Shown: piece by piece, positions 24,695 through 38,500 of the stretch
Numbering within the stretch: position 1 is the stretch's first letter
Layout of the letters: each line of letters starts with the position of its first letter
Assembly: GCF_910592395.1 (NCBI RefSeq)
Contig: NC_088319.1
Coordinates: 15,376,001 to 15,440,000 of the forward strand
Direction of reading: 5' to 3'
Origin: Lineus longissimus
Taxonomy: Eukaryota; Nemertea; Pilidiophora; Heteronemertea; Lineidae
DNA length: 64,000 nucleotides
Notes under the pieces: generated by a model
Database searches by the model: none
What the model was told of the DNA's origin: nothing
Seen by the model: only the letters and a program-made list of their open reading frames with translations
Made by a program: the position numbers and the translations under genes

Positions 24695-25990
24695 AAAAAT
24701 ATTGCCGCACAATCAAAATTAATGGCTGCACAAAACACTTTTGTTATCCTGTTAAGCTGTTGTAGAGCTTTCAGTGTTGTTGTTTTCTGTCGGGTGGAGG
24801 ACTCAGTTTTGTCCGTCACCCCTGTTCAAAGTCGGGTTGTACCCCATCTTTGCCTCCAGGAAGGCGAGTACAATTTGTGTCGCCGATCTTTGTGTTTTCG
24901 GATCATTCAGGATTTCCGATCGTATTAAATGCCAAGGTCCTCCATGTTGATGCCAACTTTTAGTTGGTCAGGGGGCCATCAGATGGCTCACCAATATATC
25001 TGCTATGTCTTGGCTTGGAACTAGAATACCACTTGGCGGTCAATGGAGGAACTAAAGTGGTGTCTGACCATCAGTAGCCTAATGCTATTAGGCTCCGCGT
25101 GGTGGCGCTGAGGCGGCCGCTGTACTTGAGTAGCTTACTGTACATGTATTTTAAATTTGATTAAATAATCTCTAAAATTTGATGGATTCCCTCCAGTGCT
25201 ACTCTACTGCTTTACGTGTTATGATAATTACCTTAAGCTCTTAATATCAACTTTGAATCCCTCCATATTATGAAGATCCATACTCATACCAATTGAAATT
25301 ATCGTGTATACAAGAGTTTACCAAACGTACAATCCCTCCGTTTGCTTTGAAAAAGCTTTAAATGGCAACTATGAAACCCTCCATATTTTAAGGATCCATC
25401 CAAATACCAAGTGAAGTTACAAGTATTTACCAATAAAATCCCTCCGTTTTTGTTGTTGTTATGCGAATCCATCCAGATACATGTATGAATGAAATCGAAT
25501 TGTTGTATTTGCCAATCAAGGTTCTTCCAAGATGTTAGCATGGCAATGAATATACAGTAGAACCTCTCTATTAAGGACACCCGACGCACGTTTTATTGGG
25601 ATGTTTGAAGTACCAAAATTGTCATATATATAGTGAGTTCCTGAGCGTAGGTTGGTAGTGGTCGCTCAGTGAGTCCCATGAATTGCTAATGTACATCAAA
25701 AATGCATAGTTACTGACTTCTTGTATAGCGAGGAATGTCGTCCAGTTTCTGGCTGATAAAGAAAATCGTCTTGAGAAATTACTCTTACATGTGTATCAGA
25801 ACAATGTAACTCTGAATTTCTTATAAATAGCATGGCTTCTCTTACAATACATCTTGTAGAACTACTTCAACGTTAAACAGATGGTACATTTACAATGTCA
25901 ATGTCCTATGTCTATTATTTTGTGTTATAAATGATGTTGTATGCTTCTTCCAATTTGCATACATGTGTACATTAGACGTAATAAAGTTTT
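24695..25990 (+). other. ARMC9 3' untranslated region with candidate poly(A) signal
   Basis: No further coding frame follows the stop. AATAAA at 25980-25985 is a canonical signal and would give a 3' UTR of about 1.3 kb. It lies about 210 bases before the opposite-strand signal of the PRRT-like gene. Confidence 0.45.
25250..25490. repeat. Degenerate tandem repeat with AATCCCTCC motif, about 118-bp period
   Basis: Units begin near 25250 (TTGAATCCCTCCATATTATG) and 25370 (ATGAAACCCTCCATATTTTA). Both contain a GATCCAT, then AATACCAA/CATACCAA, then an internal AATCCCTCCGTTT. A weaker third unit starts near 25466 (GCGAATCCATCCAGATAC). They are in the presumed ARMC9 3' UTR. Confidence 0.65.
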
Positions 25991-26192
25991 AAGTTATGGT
26001 ATCACAACGTGTTTGGTTTTCTTTTTAGAAATATTGCTGGGATATAGCCACAGGAATCGTTGCTTTCTTGTCAAACGCCATCAAATACAGATGCATGGCC
26101 TTATCTTTCTCGCCTTGACTTGACTGGTGAGCAGATTCAATATAAGCTGCGTTCAAAAAGTAAGACAATGCATCTATTAAAATTTCTTTTCG

Positions 26193-26198
26193 TTTATT
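26193..26198 (-). terminator. Candidate poly(A) signal of the PRRT-like gene
   Basis: TTTATT on + is AATAAA on -, about 330 bases downstream of the proposed stop at 26527-26529. It is the nearest canonical signal. Confidence 0.45.
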
Positions 26199-26526
26199 TC
26201 TTCAAATCAATAATGTAAAAACGTGGTGTGATTAACATTTTTACTTCACATCCTCAACATGCTTTTTCTCAAACCGTGCCAACTGTACACGGTAGTACAT
26301 GTATATCGTTTAAAATTAAGGTCCTGGGTCGATCGGTGGTCATATTGATCATGCCATGACCTGCTAAAAATAGAAAGTGCATCTTGTTGGACCTTATATG
26401 AAATGGGAAGATCATGGTCGGCGGCGTTTTGTCCATATTGCACATTGGTTCCTTCCTACCACCGTGACCCATGTTCATGCATCGGGAGAATCAAGACGAG
26501 CGGCGAGATATCCGCCCTTGCACTGT

Positions 26527-29500
26527 TCATCCGTCAGAACCCGATTCCATGTCTATAGTATGACTCCGCCCTAACTTAACGTCTTTTAAATGGGACTTCT
26601 TTCTCCTGTTCCTTTCTGAGGCCTTCTGTCGACTCTTTCCGAGACAGAATGTGACGTAGGACATTGTTGCACACATCCCAATCTCAGCGAATCTGCAACG
26701 AAAGAAAGCCATAGCCCGTATATGATTATACATGACCAAGGTAAGAGGTTTATCGTGGCCTTTGTCAAAGAAGCTATAAGCTTTCCAATGTTATCTTCAT
26801 TTAATTTCCGCAGCAGAGTCATGATCATAGCCTTATCATGAACCATCAGCATTATGACAAAATCATCTTTCCGGTCATGAAGCCCAAAAAGTTGTCAGTT
26901 TAACCCATTTTTGTGTTTTCCTCCGGTATGTCACAATAAAATTCATACATCAGCTTTGTGACTACCAGTTTAACAATAAGACTGGCGTACTTTATTTTCT
27001 ACGAGATGCAGTTTAGTTCAAGCGATCATGTCTTATCCACAACTACCAGTAATTGAGATCCGATCAACACAATTGACCGGATCTAGAAGAACTCAAAATA
27101 CGACTTCTGTTGTGAACGTATACTCACCTGAAACATGTCTGGAAAGTAAACCAAGGCCATGGGTCGATTTCATAGTCCTTCCCTAAAACTCCGTATACGC
27201 CAAACATAGCGTAGAGCTGTAGAATGCATAGGATGAATTGGAACATTGTTGTTATGTACGTCACTTTGACCAACTTATGTAAAACTTTACCCTGCCGTAT
27301 CCTATGAAAACTTATAGTGCTACAGTTTGCATCCCCCAAATGGTTCGGAGTCCGTTGGCCCTGCCCCCATCGGCTGTCGTCAGACATTGCGTCCAAGCTC
27401 TGTTTTCGGCCCCGTTTGCTAAACTTTGGCGACCCGTACTCCGTATCCGCCATGTAGCCAGTTTCGCAGAACGTTTCTGCTTCTTCTTCAATCCCACATT
27501 CGCGGGAACTGGCGAGATCTGTTTCAGTCATTTCTATGACGTCGTTTCCCGCATCACTCTCCTCCAATGGAACAACAGTAAACGCCTCAGATCTTGACAC
27601 GTGTTTTAAATCGAACGATTTCGATTTGAGCATGCCATTACCCATACTCCTCTCCTCGGAATGACTTGCAACATCTAGCGGAGTTCCGCTCTTCGATTGT
27701 CGTAAATTTGAAGTTTTTGTCAAATGAACGATTTCTTCCACAGTATACACACTTCCACTCCCGGAACCGAGGCTAGATCGCTCAGTGTCGGACGGCTCAA
27801 TGTCGCAAAAATATCTGCCATTACTCTCGGCCTGACTCGTCACATTTGAGATGGGGCTATCACGGTTGTAATCAAAGCTATCACGGTTTGTCGTCTCTGG
27901 TTTTACATCCTCTTCCTCCACGGCGTTTTTTGAATGATCTAGAACAGTTATGGTGTCCTCGTCCATGACGATTTCCAACTTCGGACCCGACCCCGACTCC
28001 GCAGGTTTACGTTCTTTTTCAAGTAACGTCACTTCCTCGGGTTCGTCTAAAATGTCTTCAGAAAGAGCAGACGGTTTGATATGTTTCTCAAAGGAAAATT
28101 TAGTCACGTGACAAGATATGGACGAATCAGAACAGCCGGAAGTCGTGTCAGTCAACACACTGTAGGTGTCGTCATCGTCATTTGTGATCCTTATTTTCGG
28201 ACGCTTGACCCTTTTAATGTTTAACTCTTTTCGTTTGGACTCCGGGTCGTTCTTAAATTGGTTATACATACTGAGCTGTTTTAATGCCTTTTGCGTTTCG
28301 CTAGTGAATTGCGTAATCTTAAAACCCTTAAATATGAAAATCCCGCACAGAATAAACCCCCATAAGATGAAAATTGTTTCGTTTAGCGTCAGCAGTAGCT
28401 TCATGGAGATCTTTAATGAGACAATCACATTGGTACTGATCACTGTGGAGAAATGGATGAAAAGGAAGATCGACAGAGCCCGGTAGCTGGGGAATTTCCA
28501 CGGCCCCAATTTGACTTGTGTCACTCGCATGAACGCCCACTGCAGCAGGCTGAAGGCAGACGTCAGGCATGGGTGCCCTACGCCAAAGGTCACCATGGAG
28601 AACGTGACAGGAAGGACCTTTAACGACCCGTAGGGGTCAACAATCAAATACAATCCTCGACACAACCCACAAACCAGTAGCATAGAATTCAAAGTCACTA
28701 CGTATTTATGATTAGTACATTTACTGTACAGTTTAGTGACTGTGATGAACATGAAGACGGCGATGACGAGGAATGTTGCGCCGAGTCCGTAAGTATGGAC
28801 GCCCCAGGCCCACGACCAGGCCGTCCGCGCCTCACCCCAATCCGGCACGGGTTCGGCGTACACCACCCCCACTCCTATAGGCATGATGCTCTGGATCGAG
28901 GTTTGATTGCCATCTACTTCCATAACGTATCCGCGGAGAACGAAGATATGAACATTTGTCAAGTTCTTTGAGAAGGTCATGAGTTGGGCAACATCTTCTG
29001 GCGGGTAGATTCAGATCAAAACTCGTTGTCGGCAAAGAAGCCGAAATAACTGTTAGGCTGGAGCAAGCTACAAGGGTTTGCTCAGTAAAAAACACCTTCC
29101 TGATGCGCTCTTGGCGAAAGTTATCTGCTCCTTTTCTCAAGTTTATATCAGTATACCGAGGAGCAAATAGGTGCGCATGTTGACGATCACTGCCAGTTTG
29201 TAGTATTGTCGCTCGTCATTTTGGAAAATATTTGCCCAAGGATAACCAACAACATGTTAGTCAATGCAGAGAAGAATATTGACGTTTGTAGCAAAATCAA
29301 TTCTTTCTAATATGAACAGATTAGCTCAGGGTGTTTGCCCTGCAGTCTGCTGTCACAATGAAAACCATTAGCGACCTTCCACAGTCAATCCAGTGACTTG
29401 AGAACATCTATCTTAGAATGACATTGTCTTCCACATCACGGCTTCCACTCGCCAGAACACTCTGCATGTCAGTCACGAATAACGAGGTAATAAATCGTGT

Positions 29501-32500
29501 ACTATCGCCAATTTGGTACTCAGCTGTGCGAGTTCCGGTTGCCGCTGATGACCGCTCAACAGGAACCGGAAACAAATAGACGGTAACAAGGGACCACACT
29601 CAAGATTGAGGATTTCCGGTGTCAGTTCCGCAGAAACCAACTACTTCGGAATATCAAAAGTGCTTTTTTCGTTGTCGTTATCAAATAGATTCTGCTGACG
29701 AATACTTCATGAAGTAAGATACGATGCCGTGAGACAATGTTCTCTGAATTTGTAACCAATCACTAGAATTGATAGGTACAAGTGCAAGATAAACTGATAT
29801 ATCTATTCGAACACTCCTTACATTCAAATAAAGTTCGTTTTTTCCGCCAAGTCGTTCCGGCCGTAACTCGATCAGACTACACTCGCTTCCTCCTAATCAT
29901 GTCGGATCCTTGTCCTAATTTCATGAGAGCCGGAAAGGAAGCTCCTTGGTCATGTCGACTCGTCAAAGGGGGAGTTGAGGTGTCAATTCCGAGTGGTGAC
30001 CGTTCTCTCTAAAGTTCGTCTTCTTGTCAGCGAATTGACCTGGAAATAGATAACAGATAACAAGTTTTATATAAAAGAGAAAATAAAGCTTTTCCTCGAT
30101 ACCTCGCCTTTGGTCGGTCGATTCCGCCCTCAGGTATCATAAGCGTTGGCCACGGGAGGGATGGACGAGGCCAGATAACCAAGGTAACCCATCATATGAA
30201 TTGTACGCCCTTCGTGATTTGTTATATTTTATTCATCAACCTATCAGGGCAAGTGAGCCGTTAATAACATTTCTTTCGCCGACGATACCAGAGATAACAA
30301 GACTTGACACATTCGTGAATTCTTAAGGCGAGCTCGTGTAAACCTCAAATTCATCAGCGATGAACGTGTTTTGTGGGCGTCGGGCATTTTCCCGAGGGAA
30401 TTGAGTCCAGTATATCTTTCGGTACGATAATAGGCACCACACTTTTTTGTGGGCTTTCTTACCAGCAGCAGATCTGAGTCTGTTTACATACTGGCCTCTA
30501 AGAAATGCTGAGCGTTTCCATGCACAGTCTCCGTCAACAATATTTTGATGGATCTGTGGATGAATTCTAACTGAAGCAGAAGCAGATATTGACAATATGC
30601 TAACGTCTGCTTTTATCTCGCCAAAGACTTGGAAACGTCGTAAGGAAAAAAACGCAAACGTGTGGAACACCAATCTTTCAATATTTATTTAACGACTCTG
30701 GTAACACGCAGGGAAAATACATGTTCTTAAAAAAAATATTTTATTTTATTGACGCGAAAGCTATTACTACAACAGATTTTAACGACGTACATGTAGCATA
30801 AAGGACCCGCTTTCACATACCGTGTATACCATCCGGCCATCGTTACACCGGCATAACAACCGTGTTTCCCTCTTCCCCATATTTCAGTGTTTCCGTAATA
30901 GACAACTAGAAAGACCATAACCTTTCAAGAGGTTATCAATGTCAACCTATCTTTCAGCGTTCCCAGACAATAAGGAGAAGCACTAAAAATCATTACACCG
31001 GCCCTCACGAAGCTCTTTGCGTTGCACTCTTTACCAAGACGCGCTGACGACGGTAAAACCACTGTCAAACCACATCGACATGGCCTGGCAATCCATGCAT
31101 CAACCACTAATCACCATACTTCAACCTTCAGCACCATGAGATATTTCCCAAGATAAAAACAGCGGATCACAAATCTTGGCAATCCTTTGAAGCCAAACAC
31201 TAACCAGCCGGAAGATTCTCAGCAAAAAGCTCCACTTGTGATGCCGCTTGGAAACGCTCGATAGGTAGGTTTCGCAATCCTAAGGCCATACAAAGAACTA
31301 CGAACGCCTAAAGTACGAATAGAGTAAAATGTTCATATCGACGAGATTTGGTTGAATAATTTCCCGATCTCTCGCACAACTAAAGTTAAGAAGAAGATTT
31401 TCAAGTGTAGCGTAAATGATAGCATATCGGACTTGGAGAAACGAGACACTTTCGTAGTTCGCATCGTTGGGGTTGCGGAGCCGGCCTAATGGCAAGACTT
31501 TACGGAAAGATTGATTGATTTGCAAGTTTCTTCCGAAGTGGTTGCTGGTGTAGTTTTTTTATGATTTCGCGGCTGCCGGCTTCCCTCTTGTGGGCGTTAT
31601 TGATTCATCATTTTGAGGACTAAAATCTTCTTTCCCCGGCTTTGATAGAACGACAGTCAAAACTCCCAGATTCTTGGTGAACCCATTAGGGGGAAAGGCC
31701 CAATCGAAATCTAGTGATTTTCTGACATGACTTCGCGAACTGGCTTATTGTCAAATTAGAAGAAGGTTCAGGCCTCAATATCATAACGGTAACTGAGAAG
31801 TCCAAGTTGACATTGAAGGACATTCCGGCCTGGGCCAGCGCTAAGCTTGATACTCGAACCAATATATTCAGCAGAACGACGCAATGAGAGCGGCAAGATC
31901 ATTTTTCATTGAACTTATCAAGGTGAAAATAGAGTGTAGTCATGCTTTCAATGGGAAAATGATTGAGGACGAGGGAATCCGAGGGGGAAATGTCTGATCA
32001 AATCGGCTCTATGTCTCCTGCCGAGGTCAACGAATGTCATCGATGCTGTCACGTTCACATCCGGGTACTGATTAAGTGTTGCAAAAATATTTCAGAATAA
32101 AATGTCCGGATGATTATGAAGTGTTGCGGAAAATTCGATGGTTCTGATTCAGAGTCGGTGAACCAGCTTTAACTGATGAGCGGAAAAACTGTCACAGCAT
32201 CGATCGATACGGATCAGCAGCTCATGGCATCCGGGAATTAAATGAAATTAAAAAGAAATCGATTACGTGTCAATTTTGGGGGAAACAACCTATCATCATT
32301 GGCTTCAATTAAATGAGTCAGTTGGCTACAGTAACCAGCTTTAAGTGCTAAAACGCCATAAACATGATAGTGCTGCCTTAGCTTATATATAGCAATGATG
32401 AGTGATCAGATAGATGTTCGAAATGATTCTACCTTTGCGTTATGTGTGTTCAAAATTAACCTCAGCACTTGTCACCTCTAGCTATATTGACATCCTAACT

Positions 32501-35500
32501 CTCGTGTTAGTGCTGCTCCCATTAATAGCGGTGTTTCATTTCAAAACCCAGGTGGATCAAAAACTGATGTCCATGCTGAGAATAATGCCCGATGTCAATG
32601 ATTTATTCGTGTTTTATTAACCATATCTTTATTACCTCTAGTCCCGTAAGCCACTTTCATGAATTGTGCAAATGAAAAGCCAGAACCTTTGCGTTTATTA
32701 ATGGTAATGTGTGCTTTTGACTGTCAAGAGGGCAATATCTCGAATGAGACATCAAGAGAATGGGAGGATGGCGATTAGTATTATGATATTTTAGTGTACA
32801 ACTCATATTGGTAACCACAAGAATAAACAAAGACTTAATTGAAAGACTTACATTGAAATTGTTATCCAAATGTATTTAAAGCAATATCAACTTGGCAGCA
32901 TAAAATTTATCATCAGCCTACTTTTTATCAGTATGAATATCCATTCGTTAATGTCTTGTCCGCATTGTTTTAGACTCTGGAGCGCGAATTTAAATTTGTT
33001 TTGTATTTATTAGTTTCTGCTTTGCGACCAAACGTGACTTAAGTTTCACTTCTGTCAAGACAGAAATAAAAACTTCTTCAAGGCCTCCAATCAAGTTCAC
33101 AAAATCAAGGGGCTGTTATATTTGAAAGATAACTTAAAATTGGTAAGATGGAAGATTCTGACGACTAGATCTGTCAGGAACTGACAGCAAACCCCTTTAA
33201 ACATTTTCTCAGGTTTAGAGTTGAAGCCATAGAATTTTCATAATGGATTTCAAATCATTCTCATCCAGGCAAATGGGTTTTCAATTGGGTATCCCGCCTG
33301 TAGTTGATTGAATGAGATCAAGGATCTGTCATGATCAGCACACCAGCTATCAAATATCAACGCTATAGCAGGTTGAAATTCCCTGCAGTGGCCATGGGTT
33401 CGGTTCGACTTGTCGATATAATCATCTTGACTACCAAGGTAATTGCATCTTATCGAGATATACCATGGCGACATTTAAAGGGGGAAAAGACCATGACGTA
33501 AAGAATGGGATATAATGCTCTCCGATACATTTAGACTAGATCGACCCATATTCCATTATGTGGGGCAGTAACTTTTGTCCAGTAGCTCATCTGAACAGCA
33601 AAACCTGCGCTCTCTAGTTTTTTGTCTTCAGACTGGAGGAATCGGGAGGCGCGTTGAGGAACAAACCGCGCAACGAAGAGCTGATCATCACGCATGGTGT
33701 AAGCGCTGGAGATGATCTAACCAATTAGTTCCATTATAAACGGATGAGTATCATATCAAAAGCGTCTTAATACCTTTTTTCTGTTCCTTCAATTGTTAAA
33801 AAATCTCCGGTGCTCCGCCTCCCCAAATACTGCGAACCGTAGATGCGTATGAAGCGTGATTTGAGCAGTTTCATAATTTTCAAAATCTAATAAAACGCAA
33901 ATTGAATGACGAGATCTATTTGAACATGTTTTTCCTCTTCATTTGGACGTGCTTTTAAATCGCATTCTCCAATCCTGCGCTGACACAGCCCGGTAACTTA
34001 AATTGGCGAATATACGTTGCATTTAAAAAGACGAGCAATCACTCCGCGACGGTAAATCTTTCAAATTGTCATGCACAGATGATTCTTAAGAAACTTGACA
34101 TGGAAATTAGTCTCACAAGCTAAGCCATGTTAGGATTTGCTTAAGGCTTATGCTATGGTTTTAAGTTGCTGAACTTTGAGGTGTCGTATGACGTTCACGC
34201 ATGTCGATTGTTTCGAAGTGTTCGCTGAAGAACTTCGATATTTCTTGTAGAACTCCACTTTACTACATCGTACAAAGTCTTGGAGTTAGGAGCTAGATAA
34301 CAGGGAGTGATCTTTGTAAAGGAATTCTTTACGTGGCGCTAAATATTTCGCGAATTTACCACCAGGGACCCCAGATTCTTCCCGAGTGACTGTATAATTC
34401 TCCTTGCGCACGTCCGACCAATCGCTTTGGAGATATCACTTTTTAATGTAGTTCCAAGGAAAACAACCGCAATAAGTTACCTCAGTCGTTAGGTTACTGC
34501 CTCCGTCAGCTACAAATTGTAGAGTCATGCTGATTGATTGTGGAGACAAATCGTGTTTTCTAAAGCGACTAAAGGGAAACACGTCCCCTTGATCAGCTGC
34601 TTTGTGTATGGCATTCTAATGTGGAGGCGATGAGTGCTTCGAAGAATACGGATAACATCACAAAGCTCAAGGCTTATTTCGAGATTCGAAATTCAAAACT
34701 TTGAATTCGAAATTCGAAAATCTACTTCGAAATTCAAAACTTGACCACTTCGAGAAGGCTGTGCATTCATGTGCACAGGGGTGTTTACATCCATCAGAAC
34801 CTCGTTCCTACAACATGGGGGCTTCAACCAATCAAAGGTACAGCTGTTTGAGTTCTGATCGTCACCGTGTGCTCATCTAGAGTAAATCAGTTGTTAATGT
34901 TGACTTACTTACGCCCCGGGGAGGGATTAACCCCGTATTTTCTCAGGATGTAATGTGCTGATCCATCAGCCAGTCCCGCACTCAGCTAAGAAAAAAGATG
35001 CTTTATCGTTTTTGAAGCAGAATGGGGTCCAAAGGAGACAATAGCGAAGCTATCGCACAAAAGCCTTAAATCCTCATTTAGCGCCGATGTTGACATGCTT
35101 CTGACATAGAAAGGCAATAACGGTGATATACAGTGATGCATTGAACCGGGTCTGCTTTTATTCCCGTCATAATCAGAGAATCATCCTGATATTAAGAGTT
35201 TTTTCACTCCTTCGTCGTATACAAAATTGAATTATCGAGAGGCAACCATACCGCTGGTTATACCAAGATCTACATGTAGGTATACCGGGGCTTTGGACGC
35301 ATTCGCTAGCACATAGACCCCTGTTCGCTGTGGAAGGATTGGCGTGTGTCCTTGCTTGTCGATCTAGTATTCCGCACTCTTTTATGTATATGATGGACGC
35401 GCTCCTGCTTGCTCTTCGCCAACAATTTCTCTGTGGGACAAGATAATAATTGGTAAGGCTTTGAGTGGATGATGACTATAATGATAAATGGGGGATTAGA

Positions 35501-38500
35501 TGATACCATTTCGTGGTCACTGACGTGTAAATGGCTTGGTTAATACTGATGATTGCTACGCGATGCACATTCCGAGATAAGAACAAGACATCAATCATGG
35601 AGTCAACCGTAAGGTATTATGTAATAGCATTCCGCGAAGATGACGTCACTGCAGCTGCTGCCCTCTATTTCCCCATCGCTGAATTACAGGCAATGTCGGA
35701 CTAACATGCGGTTTCGTAATGGATTCAGGCTTTCTAACTAGGGCAGTTAGATTCAATCTGGCACATGTCCGAGTGTTGGAAATACTACATAATTGTTCTG
35801 AATATTTCTATCTCTGACTCTATGGTATCATTCATGCTAAAAACAATGCAGGGTCAAAGATAATTGACTTTAAAAATAAGCTCAAATGCGTAGAAATAAG
35901 TGTCGATGTCCGACTGTCAGGTGACTAAAACGTCATCAATATCTTATGCAAATGACCTTGTGAGCTATAAATAGTAACTTCGCGGAATGCTATACAAGTG
36001 GCTGGCTGTATAGGTTAGCTATGAGATAGGAAAAACCGCAACTGTCCAAAGTTCTGCTTACCGAGCGCATCGACAAGGAATCCTCGCTGAACAAGCTGAT
36101 GTTTTTTTCTGATGTCATCTTCATCAACATGATGCTAAAAGCCGCATCGTCTATGGCAACAAGTCTGTATGTATATTCTCAGTCACCGATTGTACATCCT
36201 CGCATACCAGTGTCAGTTGTATGTTCCTACCCCGCCTATTACCACTGAAAGGCCCTGAAGCTTACATATTTCTTTCAACTGATGTGTCTTCTGGGTAAAA
36301 TAGCCAGAAATACGAGTGCAGAGATGGCCTGGGTAGGATCACATCGGAGGCTCTGAACGCCGACATCTCATCCCTGCGATCTATCATGCGACATCATTTC
36401 ATTAGCGGATAAATCATCATCTATTTTTGTCTAGACTATATACTTCACCTGGCCATATTCATCTCAGCGACGGCTGTGTGATGTGGAAATCAGATCGCCA
36501 TTTTGACGCGGTGTATTAATTGGGAAAGGAAAAACTTGACAGGTCAGCTAATATGGGAAACATCGGATGTAATCCAGTTGCTTGACCGCGAATGGAGTTT
36601 TTCCTTTCTCGTTCTGTCTGCAGAAGTAAAGATGTCACCGTTTGAAAATTTCCTAAATCACGTACATGTAAACCAGGGGGAAATTCATGTCAACGTATGT
36701 ACACATTATTTCCTCTTGCAGATACCAAACTCGTCCTAGTAGGCTACACAATGCATATTGGTTCACATCGAACCTTTGTTTTTAGAACTAGAAGATTGTG
36801 ACTCGCACCAAAGTAGCTTTTGCACAACTTTTCAAGGATCTACAGGAAGCATCACTGCACACGTACAGGAGGGTTCACATGTGTATTCAAGGTGTGAAAG
36901 CGGCCAATACGCCTCAGGAATGTACTAAATATCAGTAAAGCCTTAACGTGTCTGATGGCAATTTCGATTAGCCTCAATCTTGACCACGTCACCACAAGCA
37001 CGTCTCGACCTGTTCCATGTCCTTCATTGGCAATTTGGATATGTCTCAGCCGTATAGGTGCCTAACCATTTTGGATAACAGCTCAAGTGACATCGTTTAC
37101 TTGGTGTCAACACCCAATTGGAAAGATCAGAGCGCGTAAACCCGGTTGGTCAATGTCGGTGATTCCATGAAAACCACCATGATTGACAGCAAACGGCTGG
37201 ATTCCTCAGCAAAACAGGTGTAATTTGCGATATTTGGACGGGCTGGGTTATTTGGCTGAAATGATATACTCTCTTTTTACCTTGATAAGGTCACTAGCAA
37301 ATATTCTTTATGAATACCAAGTTTCAGCAAATTCGTAGGTATACTTACAACTGCACTACATTGTGTATGATTAAATTTCTGTTTCCCTTGACCACAATGC
37401 CACTGGAGTACCCCTTAAAGAAGAAATCATAAAGTTATCTTCTGTGGTCAAATCACGAGTAATCTGTTCCTCAGTGAGTTACACCATCACATTAATTTCG
37501 CAATCACCCGACTATGATGTCGCGAAAAATCACATTGAATCCGTATAATAAGGACGCGGTCAGTATTAAGTATGGATGATGTTCTCCAGAGAGTTTTCCA
37601 TCTTAGCTTGGGCGGAATCCTAAATGGATCTTGAATACGAAATAGCATGTTTATTCTACTCTTGATTGGGCGTACTTAGGGCGAAATCAATTCTTTTGTA
37701 TGTTTCCGATTTTCAATATCCTCCGATTGGTTGATGAAGCGTGATTTCCGTAGACATGTTACACGAACAGAATTAAGATGAAGAAATGAAAGATTGGCAG
37801 CAGTCCATGGCGATACTCTTTATCGAGACTGATCCAGTCACTCTTTTGTGTGGATGAAATGAAACGGACTTGCAATGAAGATGACTAGTTGTATCTGAAT
37901 AGGATCTTAACTAAGCGCATGAAGTCAAAAAGTATAGTTCTTGATATCGTCATGCTGCACAATGAAAAAAATTAAACTTGCTCCTGTACATTAAATTAAC
38001 AGCCCCAAATGACTCAATCAATTACACTATGCTGCCGCCTCCGACTTATACGGCTTATCACCGCTTCGTGGCCAGAGTAATGGGAAATGGTAACTGCCAT
38101 TCTCAGACATTGCCGCAAGTTTGAAAAAGGTACATCAGCAAAACTGTTGTTTATCTGCTGGAGGCTATTTTTGTATGAAAAACCAACATACCTTATGCCC
38201 AAGTTATCCCTTTAAACGGAGTGACTAATAACTGGTTCGTATCATTACCACTGTCTCGCTAGCGTGTCGAATATTCCGAGCCTCGGCGATGGCTTCTTGT
38301 TACCATTGGACGAAAGGAATCTTTTTTGATACGAAGGAATTTAGAGTGCGTGCCGATAAAGTCAATCAATCAAAGCACTTCCTGTTCCGGTCATGGGAGT
38401 CCCAGTTATGTGACATTTGCATGCTGCACACACCTCACAGGAAACACACCGTATCACAATTTCCGGTAGATTATTGAATGAGAGCTCTCAATCGAACTTA

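Noticed and set aside
27304-28971. Several forward-strand open frames opposite the PRRT-like main exon
   Set aside because: They are antisense shadows of a 622-codon coding exon and show no family motifs.
30323-30673. 116-codon reverse-strand frame first taken for a retroelement piece
   Set aside because: Only 30463-30570 is needed as an exon. It has a good acceptor and donor and joins both neighbours in phase, so the rest of the frame is intron.
34481-34509. 29-base candidate microexon with AG and GT flanks
   Set aside because: Including it puts a stop at the junction of the following exons (30463-30570 and 27128-28997). Skipping it gives a clean frame.
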